DNA of 64,000 bases from Zelonia costaricensis (lineage: Eukaryota; Euglenozoa; Kinetoplastea; Trypanosomatida; Trypanosomatidae). Below, in pieces: positions 51,009 to 60,559 of this stretch. The notes beneath the pieces are model-generated. The model saw only the letters and a program-made list of their open reading frames with translations. It had not been told where the DNA came from and searched no databases. The DNA lies in contig JASAOO010003564.1 in NCBI GenBank assembly GCA_030849075.1, positions 1 through 64,000 on the forward strand, in the 5' to 3' direction. The position numbers and the translations under genes are program-made. Within the stretch, counting starts at the first letter, position 1; the number at the start of each line of letters is the position of its first letter.

Positions 51009-52877
51009 ATGTTCTTCATCTACCCCACACCCCAGTACCCACGCAAGGCGCTCGAGTACGTCTTCAAGTCCCTCTACATGATCGCCAACCTGGCGCACCT
51101 GACCAGCCTCGTCGTCCTCCTCTCCGACTTCTACACCCGCCTGAGCAACTCAATGCCGTTCTACTACACCAAGAGCGAGCTCGTCATCTCCGACTCCATC
51201 CTCCTCGTGATGCACAACTGCACGTACAATGGCAGCATTAAGCTGGGCAACGTGCGTGGCACGGTGGAAGTGACCGCCGGCAACATCGGCTACGGCCTCA
51301 TGACGACGGCGCAGTACGTGACAGGGCTCTTTGTGCTGGAGTTCCTGCTCATCGTGAACAACCTATTCGTTGCCCTCAACTACTCCAAGGGCAACCGCCA
51401 CCTGCGCATCTTCGGTGTGCACGTCCCAATGTACCACCTCAGCGTCGCCGCCACCCAGAGCCTCTCCTGCACCATCGTGGTGCTCATGTGGGCCTTCGAC
51501 GGCAACCGGCAGTTCTTCCAGCGCGCCCTGCAGTACTGCGCGGCACAGCTGGAGACAACAAACAAGACGCTGCTGCTCGCCAGCGAGTTCGACGACAACA
51601 CCATCTTCTCCACTGCCGTCTACTGGCCCTTCGCCGCCACGTGTTTGGCCGAGATCATCTACATCAGCGCCATGGTCGTCCTCTGCTACTTCTCAAGCGA
51701 CGAGGCGACCATCCTGCTGTCCGAGGCGGACGCGCCGTGGGAGTCGCGCGGCCTGACGTGCACGACGTCAAAGCCGCTGCTGAAGCTGCACACGGCGCAG
51801 CGCAACGCCATCATCGAGGACGCCCGCAATGCGATCAAGGAGGGGCAGAAGGTCCGCATTGTTCGCTCCTACCAGCTCATCACGGAGGAGGACTTCACGG
51901 CGCTCGTGCAGGCGATGCGGGAGCAGGTCGCGCGGGCGCTGAAGGAGAAGCAGTTTCAACAGCTCAAGCGCACCTTCGGCGACAACGAGTCGCAGCTGGA
52001 CAACATGGGGTTTGCCTGGCGCGAGAACTTGATGGTGGCACCGCCGGCGGGGGTGGAGGGCGGCGGTGTGGAGGCGGCGCCGCCGGCGGATCAGTTCTTC
52101 AACGTGCCCTTCGAGGACTACTTTACCGACAACGAGGGCAACGGCGACCCACGCGACCGCTTCGGCGACGATGGTGGGGAGATGGGCCGCGGCGAGCCGG
52201 ACGAGGTGTACCGCGATGAGCCGCTGTCCATCCAGGAGGGCGGCTTCGGCGACGACGGCGTCAACGGCTTCTACGGAGACGGCAGCAACGGCCTCGCCTT
52301 CGACCCGCTCTACGACGGCGCGGCAGGGCAGGATGTGTGGTCGCCGCAGGAGGGGGCGTACATGATGGACGGCGTGGGGGAGATGTACGACCCGCCAGAG
52401 CTGCAGCAGCACCCACGCCGCGTCTCGCACACACACCACCGCCGCCGCCACCGCCGTCCGCGCCACGGGGACGGTGGCGATGAGGAGGCGGAAGCGGAGG
52501 AGGACTACGTGGTGGAGCCGGACCCCCGCATGCCGCGAGCCTCCGCAGGTGGTGGCGGCGTCAGCGCCCGCGGCCACTTCGACGCCGGCGACGCTTTCAC
52601 GAGCCCATCCAACTACTTCGACGCCAACGACGATGCGATGTACGGGACGAGTGATGTGGGCGGCGGCAGCGGCGGGCTCGGCTACGCGCCGGCCACCGGT
52701 CGGGGCAGTCGCTACGACGGCACAAGCAACGGCAACTACCCCGCCAGCAACCGGGGCAGCCGGCAGCGGCAGCGGCAGCAGCAGCCGCTGCAGCGTCGTC
52801 AGAGTCGCGGCCGTCAAGCTGGCATCGAGCACGAGGACGAGGCCGCCGACGAACTCTCTGACGGCTTTGGCTACTAG
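51009..52877 (+). CDS. Four-span membrane protein with long disordered tail
   Basis: A 622-residue protein that I do not recognise. It has four hydrophobic segments at about 20-42, 98-124, 142-163 and 204-228. Potential N-glycosylation sites lie in both outer loops (Asn70-Cys-Thr; Asn185-Lys-Thr), which fits a topology with both ends in the cytosol. A helical region at about 255-335 (Lys/Arg/Gln-rich, coiled-coil-like) follows. The rest (about 340-622) is disordered: first acidic and Gly/Asp/Tyr-rich, then His/Arg-rich (about 475-490), then Arg/Gln-rich near the end. There is no signal peptide beyond the first membrane segment and no enzyme motif. The start is the first ATG after a predicted acceptor. 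Tetraspanin-type Cys motifs (CCG) are not seen, so it is only tetraspan in shape. Confidence 0.8.
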   Translation: MFFIYPTPQYPRKALEYVFKSLYMIANLAHLTSLVVLLSDFYTRLSNSMPFYYTKSELVISDSILLVMHNCTYNGSIKLGNVRGTVEVTAGNIGYGLMTTAQYVTGLFVLEFLLIVNNLFVALNYSKGNRHLRIFGVHVPMYHLSVAATQSLSCTIVVLMWAFDGNRQFFQRALQYCAAQLETTNKTLLLASEFDDNTIFSTAVYWPFAATCLAEIIYISAMVVLCYFSSDEATILLSEADAPWESRGLTCTTSKPLLKLHTAQRNAIIEDARNAIKEGQKVRIVRSYQLITEEDFTALVQAMREQVARALKEKQFQQLKRTFGDNESQLDNMGFAWRENLMVAPPAGVEGGGVEAAPPADQFFNVPFEDYFTDNEGNGDPRDRFGDDGGEMGRGEPDEVYRDEPLSIQEGGFGDDGVNGFYGDGSNGLAFDPLYDGAAGQDVWSPQEGAYMMDGVGEMYDPPELQQHPRRVSHTHHRRRHRRPRHGDGGDEEAEAEEDYVVEPDPRMPRASAGGGGVSARGHFDAGDAFTSPSNYFDANDDAMYGTSDVGGGSGGLGYAPATGRGSRYDGTSNGNYPASNRGSRQRQRQQQPLQRRQSRGRQAGIEHEDEAADELSDGFGY

Positions 52878-54013
52878 GTGCGTGTGTGCGTGTATGACGG
52901 ACAGTGGGGGAGTTGCGGTTGAGGCTGCGGTCCTCAACACACGCAGACGTACGCGTTTCTTGCTCCCCCTTCTGCGTCTTCCCCTCGCGGTCGTTGTCGG
53001 CTGAGTGTCCTCGCTGGGTTGCACCACTGGCCGCTGCTTTCTTTCGTTGCGCTGCCTAGAGGAGACCTGTTTTTTGTCTTTTGTTTCTGTCCTTCACTTT
53101 TTCTCGTTCGGCTTCTGCGTGTGACGCTGCTGCTCTGGTGCAGTTGCAGGCTTGCTGCGTTGCACCCTCTAGACCTCTCTCGCTCGCTCGCTCCTTCGCG
53201 TCTTGTCTCCGCATGAGGCAGACAGACCCAATCCCGCCCTCGCCATCCCAGGCCTCGCTTGCTCTCATGCGTCAGTGCACACGTCTCCCCCTCCGTCCCT
53301 CACTCTCTCTCTTGACCCCACCTCGTCTCTCACAGGGCACCGTCTGTGTGTCTTTTGTGGTGGTGGTGGTGGTTGAATGTCAGCCACGTCCCGTGTTTTC
53401 AGAGGTGGCCTGCCCCCGCGCTTCGCTGACAAAGCCAATCTGTTTGCGCTCTGTGTAGCGAGGTTGGTGTGTGTGTGTGTAGGGGGGGAAAGGATGGGGG
53501 CGGCGGAAGAAGCGGCGCGCATGCGTCTTGCGACATGCAAACGGGCCTCGCCAAAGAATGCGGATTCGGCGTGCGCTCGGGTCAGCCACGTTGACCAACG
53601 TCATCTGGATGCCACCCTCACGGGACGCTGCGGTAGTACCTCTCCTCCCTTACTCCCCTCGTCCTCTCCTTCTCGCCCCCCCCCCCTCCCCCTCCACCCA
53701 CTCTCCCTCAGCGCCAGTGAAGGGAAAGACAGCGCGCCAGACCCCGGCACGCACACCTCACCTTCTCTGCGCTCTCGTCCCACACAAGCGGGTGCGAGGC
53801 AAGTATTGCACGTCGGTGCGAGGCTGCTGACCCTCACCCGCTCTTTCCACTCTCTCTTTTTTTTTCTTTCCTTTGCTTGAACTGTGAGCACAGTAGCACG
53901 TGCCTGTCCATCAGCACGCCAGCCCGGCGAGGATCAGCTGTGAGCTCCACTGTCCCTCCCCTCCTTGTGGGCTTCCATCCACTATCCCCTCTTCCCCCCG
54001 CCCACCAACGGCG
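52878..54013. other. Intergenic region
   Basis: No gene recognised. TG and GT runs lie near 53355-53373 and 53466-53481, with C/T blocks at 53650-53710. A T-rich tract at 53846-53878 is followed by a candidate AG at 53892-53893. The next ATG in any frame is 54014. Confidence 0.6.
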
Positions 54014-56071
54014 ATGCGTCCGTCGCTCCTCCAGTGCTTCCCGCACCCCTTCACGCGGCAATGGCCCACCACGGGCAACGCCGTGACGAGTGAATGTCGA
54101 CAGCTGTACGCGCTTGTGTCCGTCTGCTGCTGCGTGCCCAACACCCATCTTCTCGTTCTGCACGAATCGACGCACCTCAACAGCAACCTCATCACCTCCA
54201 TGCCCAAGGGCCCCAAGTACGTCGACTTCTCCATCACTCCACGCACCACCCCAGACGACCTCTGCAGCTTCCTCGTGCGCGCTGAGATGGCGGCCGCGGC
54301 GCCGCACCACTTCGCGTCCTCCGGCAGTGGCGGAAGCGCCTTCAACTCAGCCCTGCCCACCTCCCTCGAGGAGACGTCTGTTTTCTCGCCGAGGAGCCCG
54401 AGCGAGAGCCGCAACGACGTCTCGACGTCGACGATGGCGTCGGCGTCGGCGGCGGCCTCGATGAGTCGGCGCCCCAAGTCGCCGCTCGCGCGAAGCGTCG
54501 TGGTGACGCAGCGCCAAGTCGTCGTCGTTTGCCTGCACGGCATCGCCGACGCGTCGCCGGCCGTGCAGTCGGCGCTGATGGACCTGCTGATGCTTGAGCA
54601 AGTGCGCACCCACCACCGCGCGGTGTGCGTGCCGACGCTGCGCATCGTCGCCTTCTGCAGCAGTCGCAACTACGCCATGGTGCTGCCCGAGTCACTCCGT
54701 GCCCTCTTCACGCTCTCCACCTACGTGTCCACCCTCGCCAGCGACAGCGCCGTCGTGCTGCAGACCGCCACGTCGACGTCGTCGAACATCGTGAACAAGC
54801 GATTCATGCTCGAGGTGATGATGTCGCCGGACGGACAGTCGCTGCTCGAGACGGTCACCCTTTCCGGCACCGTCACACGCTACCTGCGGCATCTCCTGCT
54901 CGTGCTCCGCGGCAGCTTCGCGGCCGGCATGTCGCCCGGCGTCTCAGCACTCCGCCGCATCCCACGCTGGAACACCATTCTGAAGGCCTTCGCCATTCTC
55001 TTCATGCCTGACGAAGACCAGCTGCGAGCACGTGGGCCGCAGGTGCGGTCCGCGCTCCTGCAGTCCTACAACCGCGCGGGGTCGACGTCCATGGCCCTGG
55101 ACCGGACGTCGCACTCAGCGGTGTACCGCACCAGCGCGACGGCCGCGCACCGCCTCCTGTCCCCCGAGTCGCGTGGCACGTCGGGTGTGGCCTCAATGGC
55201 GACGCGGCGCGCGGGCGGCGACCACGGCACGGCCGAGGAGCGCAACGAAATGTCCGGCGGCGGCGGTGGCGGCGGCCTCACACCCTCGACGCCCATCGTC
55301 GTGCCGCCCTCTGTGGTGGCCATCGAGTCCTTCAGCAACGTGGTCGTGTCCCCCTCCGACGTTGTGTGCGTACTGCCGTGCCTCCTGGCGCACCTCATGA
55401 CCTTGCCGCGGGAGATGGTGCCCAGCGAGGCGATCCTCTCGGCTGCTCCAGCGATGCTGGGCAACGCGGCCGGCACCAGCAGCCTCGTCGACATCTACGG
55501 CGGCATGCTTGACATCCACCGCCGCACCGAGGCGGGCTTCTCGATGCAGGACCCCGCCTTGTGGGACGCCGTCGCCGCCAGCTGGCCGCTGCGCACGTTG
55601 AACGGCATCGCCAATCCAACCCGCGGCTCCGACGGCAACCTCGACGACTCGTTCATGAGCAACAACAGCGAGCTCAAGACCAAGATCAACAACAGCGTCA
55701 CTCTGTACTCCCTCGAGAGCGGGGAGGCGACGGGCGAGGCGGGACCCGGCGGGTGGGGGCTGCGCCGCGCTCTGGCAGGGCGGAGCCTCGGCGGCGGCAG
55801 CGGCGCGGGGAACAGCGCGAACACCCTGTGGCAGGACCCCCTCATGACCACCCCCTCCTTTGCCCTGCAGCAGAACCGCACTGGCCACCCGCTGCTCTTT
55901 CACACGCTCAACAACCGGCCGCTTTTCACGGTGGCCGAGGCGTGGCGGTGGGCGGCGGTGAACCGCTTCGGCGTCCTCGACCCCTCCGCCAGCCCGATGC
56001 TGGACTACTGGGAGGTGCGGGAGGTGATGCGGGCCACGCTGCTCTGTCGCAGCAGCCCAGCCCCGGGCTGA
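54014..56071 (+). CDS. Degenerate AAA+ protein, dynein-heavy-chain AAA-like
   Basis: A 685-residue protein. The N-terminal third follows the plan of a single AAA+ module. A helix is followed by the strand THLLVLHE where a P-loop would lie (the loop reads HESTHLNSN, without GK[ST], so it probably does not bind nucleotide in the usual way). Then come VDFSITPRTTPDDL (like NFSAQTT in dynein AAA3 or FTPDLLPSDL in MoxR), the Walker-B-like strand VVVVCLHGIAD without Asp-Glu, and a sensor-1-like LRIVAFCSSRNY. The C-terminal part is helical with Ser/Gly-rich loops. The best visual match is a dynein heavy-chain AAA module or a MoxR/Mg-chelatase AAA+, but in an isolated, ATP-binding-deficient form. The start is the first ATG after the predicted acceptor. 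A shorter start at 54200 would lose the P-loop strand. The function is unknown. Confidence 0.6.
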   Translation: MRPSLLQCFPHPFTRQWPTTGNAVTSECRQLYALVSVCCCVPNTHLLVLHESTHLNSNLITSMPKGPKYVDFSITPRTTPDDLCSFLVRAEMAAAAPHHFASSGSGGSAFNSALPTSLEETSVFSPRSPSESRNDVSTSTMASASAAASMSRRPKSPLARSVVVTQRQVVVVCLHGIADASPAVQSALMDLLMLEQVRTHHRAVCVPTLRIVAFCSSRNYAMVLPESLRALFTLSTYVSTLASDSAVVLQTATSTSSNIVNKRFMLEVMMSPDGQSLLETVTLSGTVTRYLRHLLLVLRGSFAAGMSPGVSALRRIPRWNTILKAFAILFMPDEDQLRARGPQVRSALLQSYNRAGSTSMALDRTSHSAVYRTSATAAHRLLSPESRGTSGVASMATRRAGGDHGTAEERNEMSGGGGGGGLTPSTPIVVPPSVVAIESFSNVVVSPSDVVCVLPCLLAHLMTLPREMVPSEAILSAAPAMLGNAAGTSSLVDIYGGMLDIHRRTEAGFSMQDPALWDAVAASWPLRTLNGIANPTRGSDGNLDDSFMSNNSELKTKINNSVTLYSLESGEATGEAGPGGWGLRRALAGRSLGGGSGAGNSANTLWQDPLMTTPSFALQQNRTGHPLLFHTLNNRPLFTVAEAWRWAAVNRFGVLDPSASPMLDYWEVREVMRATLLCRSSPAPG

Positions 56072-56638
56072 GGCGGCATCGAAGCTATCCACCTCACAGC
56101 GAATAGAGCGGGGAGGTGGAGGAGGGAGTAGAGGGAGAAGTGGGGCTCCCACGTGTGCACACAGCTCTTACCTTCGCCTACCCCCTCCCCCCACCCCTCA
56201 CTCTGCATCGGCGCCGCTTTCCTCATCGAATATACAAGTGATTGCGTCGCCTGCAGTCTGTCCCTGTCTTCTTTGTTGCACTGTGTGTATCTGCTGTGTA
56301 CATGCCGACACTCCTCGAAGTTGCGACGCACCTTCGAGCAAGACGCGCCGCGCACTCTATCGAAGGCGTCCCTCCCCCCTCCTCCCTCCCTCCCTCCAAG
56401 GAGAAAGGTCAACGCCAAGGATTCCACGCTGCTGGCGGGAACTCACCAGACCTGCTTTACGCTGGCCAACCCTCGCCTTCTCGGTGAGCACTCTTTCCTT
56501 TTTGTCTCTCTCACGTGGCCCGAACGCGAGCTCGCACGAGCAGCGGCACGCCTCAGCAGCAGTCGCACAGACGACTCGCACAGACAACCCATTGCACACC
56601 CACCCATAGACTCACGCACAGCACCAGACGCTCTAGAC
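56072..56638. other. Intergenic region
   Basis: No gene recognised. A C-rich tract lies at 56368-56400 and a T-rich tract at about 56486-56512. A candidate AG near 56529-56530 precedes the next ATG at 56639, which is the first after that AG. Confidence 0.6.
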
Positions 56639-59350
56639 ATGTTCTCACCGTACGACGCCGTCTACGGGCACGACACAACGTACATCCGCCGCATGACGGT
56701 GGAGGAGTATGTGCAGGAGCTGCAGGAGGAGGAGGCAGACGTCCGCGGCGAGGCGGCGCCGCCTCAGCAGCAGCACCCCCCGGCGACGGCCTCGCAAGGC
56801 GAAAACGCCATCTCACCTGCGTCGCCGTCGCCCCGCCGGCGCGGCAGTACGCGGCAGTACGAGCAGCGCCGCATGGCCCTCTCCTCCCGCAACCCGAACG
56901 TCGTCTTCTCCTCCAAGTACCCCATGTACGACCGGCTCGGCCGCGAACTCTGCGTCGCCTTCCAGATGCAGGACATGGCGGTCCAGCAAGAGCTGCGCCG
57001 CCTCGAGGGCGACGCGGCGGACCGCCACCACCGCCGCTCCGGGGTGCGGCTGAGCGCGGAGCTGCCCATGGAGTCGGACACGAACACTCACACCTCCGCC
57101 GGAACCGGCAGCGGCGGCGTCGGGCTGAGTCGGCGAGCCTCGGCCGCCACGGCGGAGGGCCACGAGCTGACGCAGACCGAAGAAGCCTCGCACCTCGTGC
57201 GGCCGAGCCACATGGACGGCGACACCTTCGTCGACGTCGACGTGTCGGCCACCTCGCACTACCCCTCCGCTTCGGCGAGCCGCACCTCCTCCCGCCCTGC
57301 CTCGGCCCGGCCATCGGAGTTCTCCATCTTTCGCGACAGCCGCGGGGGTGGGCTGCTCAAGGCACGCAGCACCGTCCCCACCCGCACGGCGGCCGAAGAA
57401 ACGGGCGAGTGCTGCAGTGAGGAGGGCATCCTGATTCGCCGCACAGGCGCGGCCGCGGCCTACAGCGGCGGCACCGGTGGCGGCGCTCTGCGCGCGACGT
57501 CGATGCCGCCTGCGCTGCTTCCACGGCTGCCCCGCGTCGACGACGGGGACAACGGCGTGAGCGGGCGCCGCTCGCAGTGGCGATGGCGCCCCTCCGGGAA
57601 GCGCCAGCGCAGTCGCAGCAGCGGCAACGGCAACGGCGGACGCCACAGCCGCGTGCGCTTCCTCAACGGCGACGACGACGACGGGGACGGCGCGCCGCCT
57701 CTCTCGCCGACGGACCCCGAGCCGGTCACCTCGGCAAACTCTCCTCGCCACAAGGGGGCCGCCCCGCTGCCACCGCGCCTGCCCACGCCGCCGCCCGTGC
57801 CGCTGTCCGAGCCCGAGGCGACACGGACCGACGAGACCACCAACGCGGACGAGGCGACTCGCTGGACGACGGCGGTGCGTGCCACGAAGCAGCTCTTCCG
57901 CAGCACTGTGCAGACAGTGACGCCCCCTCGCGCGACCACCACTACCACCGTGGCTGGAGGGTCTCGCACCACCACAACGCTTGCATACGCGCAACCCATC
58001 ACCAGCTCTGCGTACGGGCAGACCGCCACCGTCATCGCGGCGAGCAAGGTGCAAATGGCCGTGGAGGGGAACGTGCAGGCCGCTGTCGCTGCGCTGCCGC
58101 CCGCGCTGTACACCGCCGCTGCCGGAGACGGCGAGGCACACGGAGCGGGCGGGACGCATGCCGGGGCAGAGTTGCAGTGTGGGGCCGTTGTGTGCCTGGG
58201 CGATGCGTGGTACCGTCTTGATCACTTTCACGTCGTGGCTGAGGTGTACGAGGCAACGCAAGTGAGGGCCCCCACTGAGGCGGTAGCGAGGGTCCGCAGC
58301 GCCAGTCCAGCCACAGCGCCAAGCCCTGCCGTCCCCACGTGCGTGGCGGACACGAGCGCACCGGAGGCGCGTGCGCAGGCCAATGCCGCTGCCGAGACGG
58401 CGACTGCGGCGGAGACAAGCCTCGAAGTGCACGGGCGGGAAAACGGGGAAGGGGCCGCACATGCGCAGCCGCAGTCCCCCGCAGACGGGGAGAGGCAGCA
58501 CGCCGCTGACGAAAAGGACAAAAGCGCTGCCGCTGCGGTGCAAGCGAAGTCGACGCAGCAGTTTCTGGTGTACCGCTGGCGGGCAGCGAGCCTGCCTCAG
58601 GGTGCAGACGAGGCCTGCCGTGCAGCGCTGGGTCTCTCCTTGTGTGCGCCGCTGATGCAGGTCCGCGGCGTCCGCTACCGCGATGGCAGCGGCATCACGG
58701 TGCTGGCCCTGCCGCCTGGGCACCGCGCGGTGCCCATCAGTGGCCTGCCCCTTTCCCTCCGCAGCTACACGACGCTGCTGCGGGTAGTGTTGAAGGCCGT
58801 TTCGGCGATGGTGGCGCGGCGCACCGTGCACGGCGATGTCTCCGCACTGGGGGAGCTCTTCCTTGTCTGCCCGGTGGCCGCCAAATCGACGCCGTCGCCG
58901 GCGCGCGATGAGAACGCGATCGAGGGCGAGGCGCCGGCGACCAAAGGCGCGGTGGTGGACAAGGAGGCGGGGCACGGCGCCATCGGTGCCGCTCGAGAGC
59001 CGTTCGTGCTGCCGTTCCACTGGGAGCGGTGGGTGGACTTCAGCATGTTTGTGGACCGCAACGCCGGTCGCACCGTGCCCTTCGACTTCGAAGACGGCAC
59101 GGCGCAGTCCACCGTCACGTACGGCAAGGACGTGCTCAGCACGCTGCAGCTCCTCCTCGAACATCCGCTCTCTGCCGAGCTGACGTCGGAGCAGTACATC
59201 CTCCTGCAGAAGCTCATCGTCATGGCGGCTGAGCCGACGCAGGTGGCGAACCACCTCATTCAAATGAAAAACCTGATGCTGGCGCTGCCGTCAGACGCGG
59301 CAGCGCTGCAGCAGAGCTTTGACGCGGCCGTGGTGCACTACACGCGGTGA
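56639..59350 (+). CDS. KKT14: Bub1/BubR1-like pseudokinase, probable kinetochore protein KKT14
   Basis: A 903-residue protein. The N-terminal half is mostly disordered (Arg, Ser, Pro and Ala-rich) and carries FSIFRD at residues 228-233, a perfect match to the ABBA motif (Fx[ILV][FY]x[DE]) that binds Cdc20 in Bub1/BubR1. The C-terminal domain (about 511-903) looks like a Bub1-type kinase fold with a low-complexity insertion (about 545-635). The catalytic loop reads VHGDVSALG (730-738) where Bub1 has HGDIKPDN, so the Lys and Asn are lost. The DFG position reads VDFS with Asp800, and TYGKDVLSTLQLLL follows, like the Bub1 C-lobe. It is therefore probably a catalytically dead pseudokinase. In kinetoplastids KKT14 has been described as a divergent Bub1/BubR1 protein with this plan. 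The start is the first ATG after a predicted acceptor. Confidence 0.72.
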   Translation: MFSPYDAVYGHDTTYIRRMTVEEYVQELQEEEADVRGEAAPPQQQHPPATASQGENAISPASPSPRRRGSTRQYEQRRMALSSRNPNVVFSSKYPMYDRLGRELCVAFQMQDMAVQQELRRLEGDAADRHHRRSGVRLSAELPMESDTNTHTSAGTGSGGVGLSRRASAATAEGHELTQTEEASHLVRPSHMDGDTFVDVDVSATSHYPSASASRTSSRPASARPSEFSIFRDSRGGGLLKARSTVPTRTAAEETGECCSEEGILIRRTGAAAAYSGGTGGGALRATSMPPALLPRLPRVDDGDNGVSGRRSQWRWRPSGKRQRSRSSGNGNGGRHSRVRFLNGDDDDGDGAPPLSPTDPEPVTSANSPRHKGAAPLPPRLPTPPPVPLSEPEATRTDETTNADEATRWTTAVRATKQLFRSTVQTVTPPRATTTTTVAGGSRTTTTLAYAQPITSSAYGQTATVIAASKVQMAVEGNVQAAVAALPPALYTAAAGDGEAHGAGGTHAGAELQCGAVVCLGDAWYRLDHFHVVAEVYEATQVRAPTEAVARVRSASPATAPSPAVPTCVADTSAPEARAQANAAAETATAAETSLEVHGRENGEGAAHAQPQSPADGERQHAADEKDKSAAAAVQAKSTQQFLVYRWRAASLPQGADEACRAALGLSLCAPLMQVRGVRYRDGSGITVLALPPGHRAVPISGLPLSLRSYTTLLRVVLKAVSAMVARRTVHGDVSALGELFLVCPVAAKSTPSPARDENAIEGEAPATKGAVVDKEAGHGAIGAAREPFVLPFHWERWVDFSMFVDRNAGRTVPFDFEDGTAQSTVTYGKDVLSTLQLLLEHPLSAELTSEQYILLQKLIVMAAEPTQVANHLIQMKNLMLALPSDAAALQQSFDAAVVHYTR

Positions 59351-60559
59351 GGAGCGCGAGACGGCGCGGCTTCGTGGCGGCGCCGCTGCACTTCTAGAGT
59401 AAGACGTCGTGACCGTCTGCATACAGAATCCGCTTTAGAGGCCACTCCAACACGCGCATGGGCACAGATGCAGCCGCTCCTCAGAAAGTGTGACGTGCGG
59501 TGGACAGCCCTTGGTTGATGTTTGACGTGTTTATTTGTTTTTTTTTCCTTTGCTCGCTGCAACTTAGATGCACCTCTCTCGCCGCACATTCTGCTTCTTT
59601 TCTGTTTCAGCGCACCCGGTGCGCGCAGGCGTGTGTGTGTGTGGGGGGGGGGTGTTTGTGTGGGTGTGCCCTCACCGTAGATTCCTCGCACCGAGTGTTC
59701 CTCTACAGAAATTGACTCCGTCTCACTGGAAACTGTCTGATCTGGACAACCACGATCCCGATGCTCCACACCGAACGCGGTGTGCCCGCTCGTCAACAAG
59801 AGAAACGTGACGAACTCGTTCGCGTGCCTTTCCTCCGCCCTGCACTCAGTTCTACTGCAGACGGTCGCACCTCCGCTTTTGTCTTTCACCCCCCCCCCCG
59901 CCCTCCTTTCTCTCCCCTCCCCTCCCTCTTCACTCTCAGGCTGTGCGTCGGATCAACACGCCTCGTCTCATCGCCTTCGCCATTCCCTGTGTGCTAGCAC
60001 ACCCCGCTTCACCGGTGTTCCGCATCTTCCACGAACCCCTGGGCCCGCCGTCACAGCACCTTTACAGTGGTGCATCTGTCTCACCCCCCCCCCTTCCTGC
60101 CTCACACACACACACACACACAAGCACGCCTCCCCCGCATCTCCTCTCTCTGCCCGAGTTCCTTAGCGGCAAACCAGCGTGTTCCTGCACAGGAGCCCAA
60201 CCCGCACGTTCTTGTCCACAGAACTGCAAGAACAGGGGGAAAAGGCACACACAGTCACATCAGCATCAACTTGTATGTAAACTACTACCCGACTCTTTGT
60301 TGTTGTTGTTTTTCTCCGCGTCTTTTTGGCACTCCTTTTTTTTTCGCGTCTCTTCGCGTTGACGGCGTGCCTTTTCGTACTTGCGCAGCGGCTGGCACGC
60401 AGCTCACTCCCCACCCCCTCCCTCCGATCGGAACCACACGAGGGAAACCCCTTCAAAGGCCTTCACGTGGGAAGCGCCCTTCACCCTTTGTTTTTCTTCT
60501 TGGCTCGCCTCTTCACGTTTGTGCCGTCAACTCTCGATCGGACAACGGCTCATCCCACG
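59351..60559. other. Intergenic region
   Basis: No gene recognised. It holds a T-run at 59533-59548, G- and C-runs near 59642-59651 and 59890-59899, a (CA)n run at 60104-60122, and a long T-rich tract at 60296-60380 that leads to the acceptor of the next gene. Confidence 0.6.
60296..60388 (+). promoter_or_regulatory. Predicted trans-splice acceptor for the right-edge gene
   Basis: A long T-rich tract ends in TTGCGCAG, with AG at 60387-60388. The ATG at 60560 is the first ATG downstream. Confidence 0.55.
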
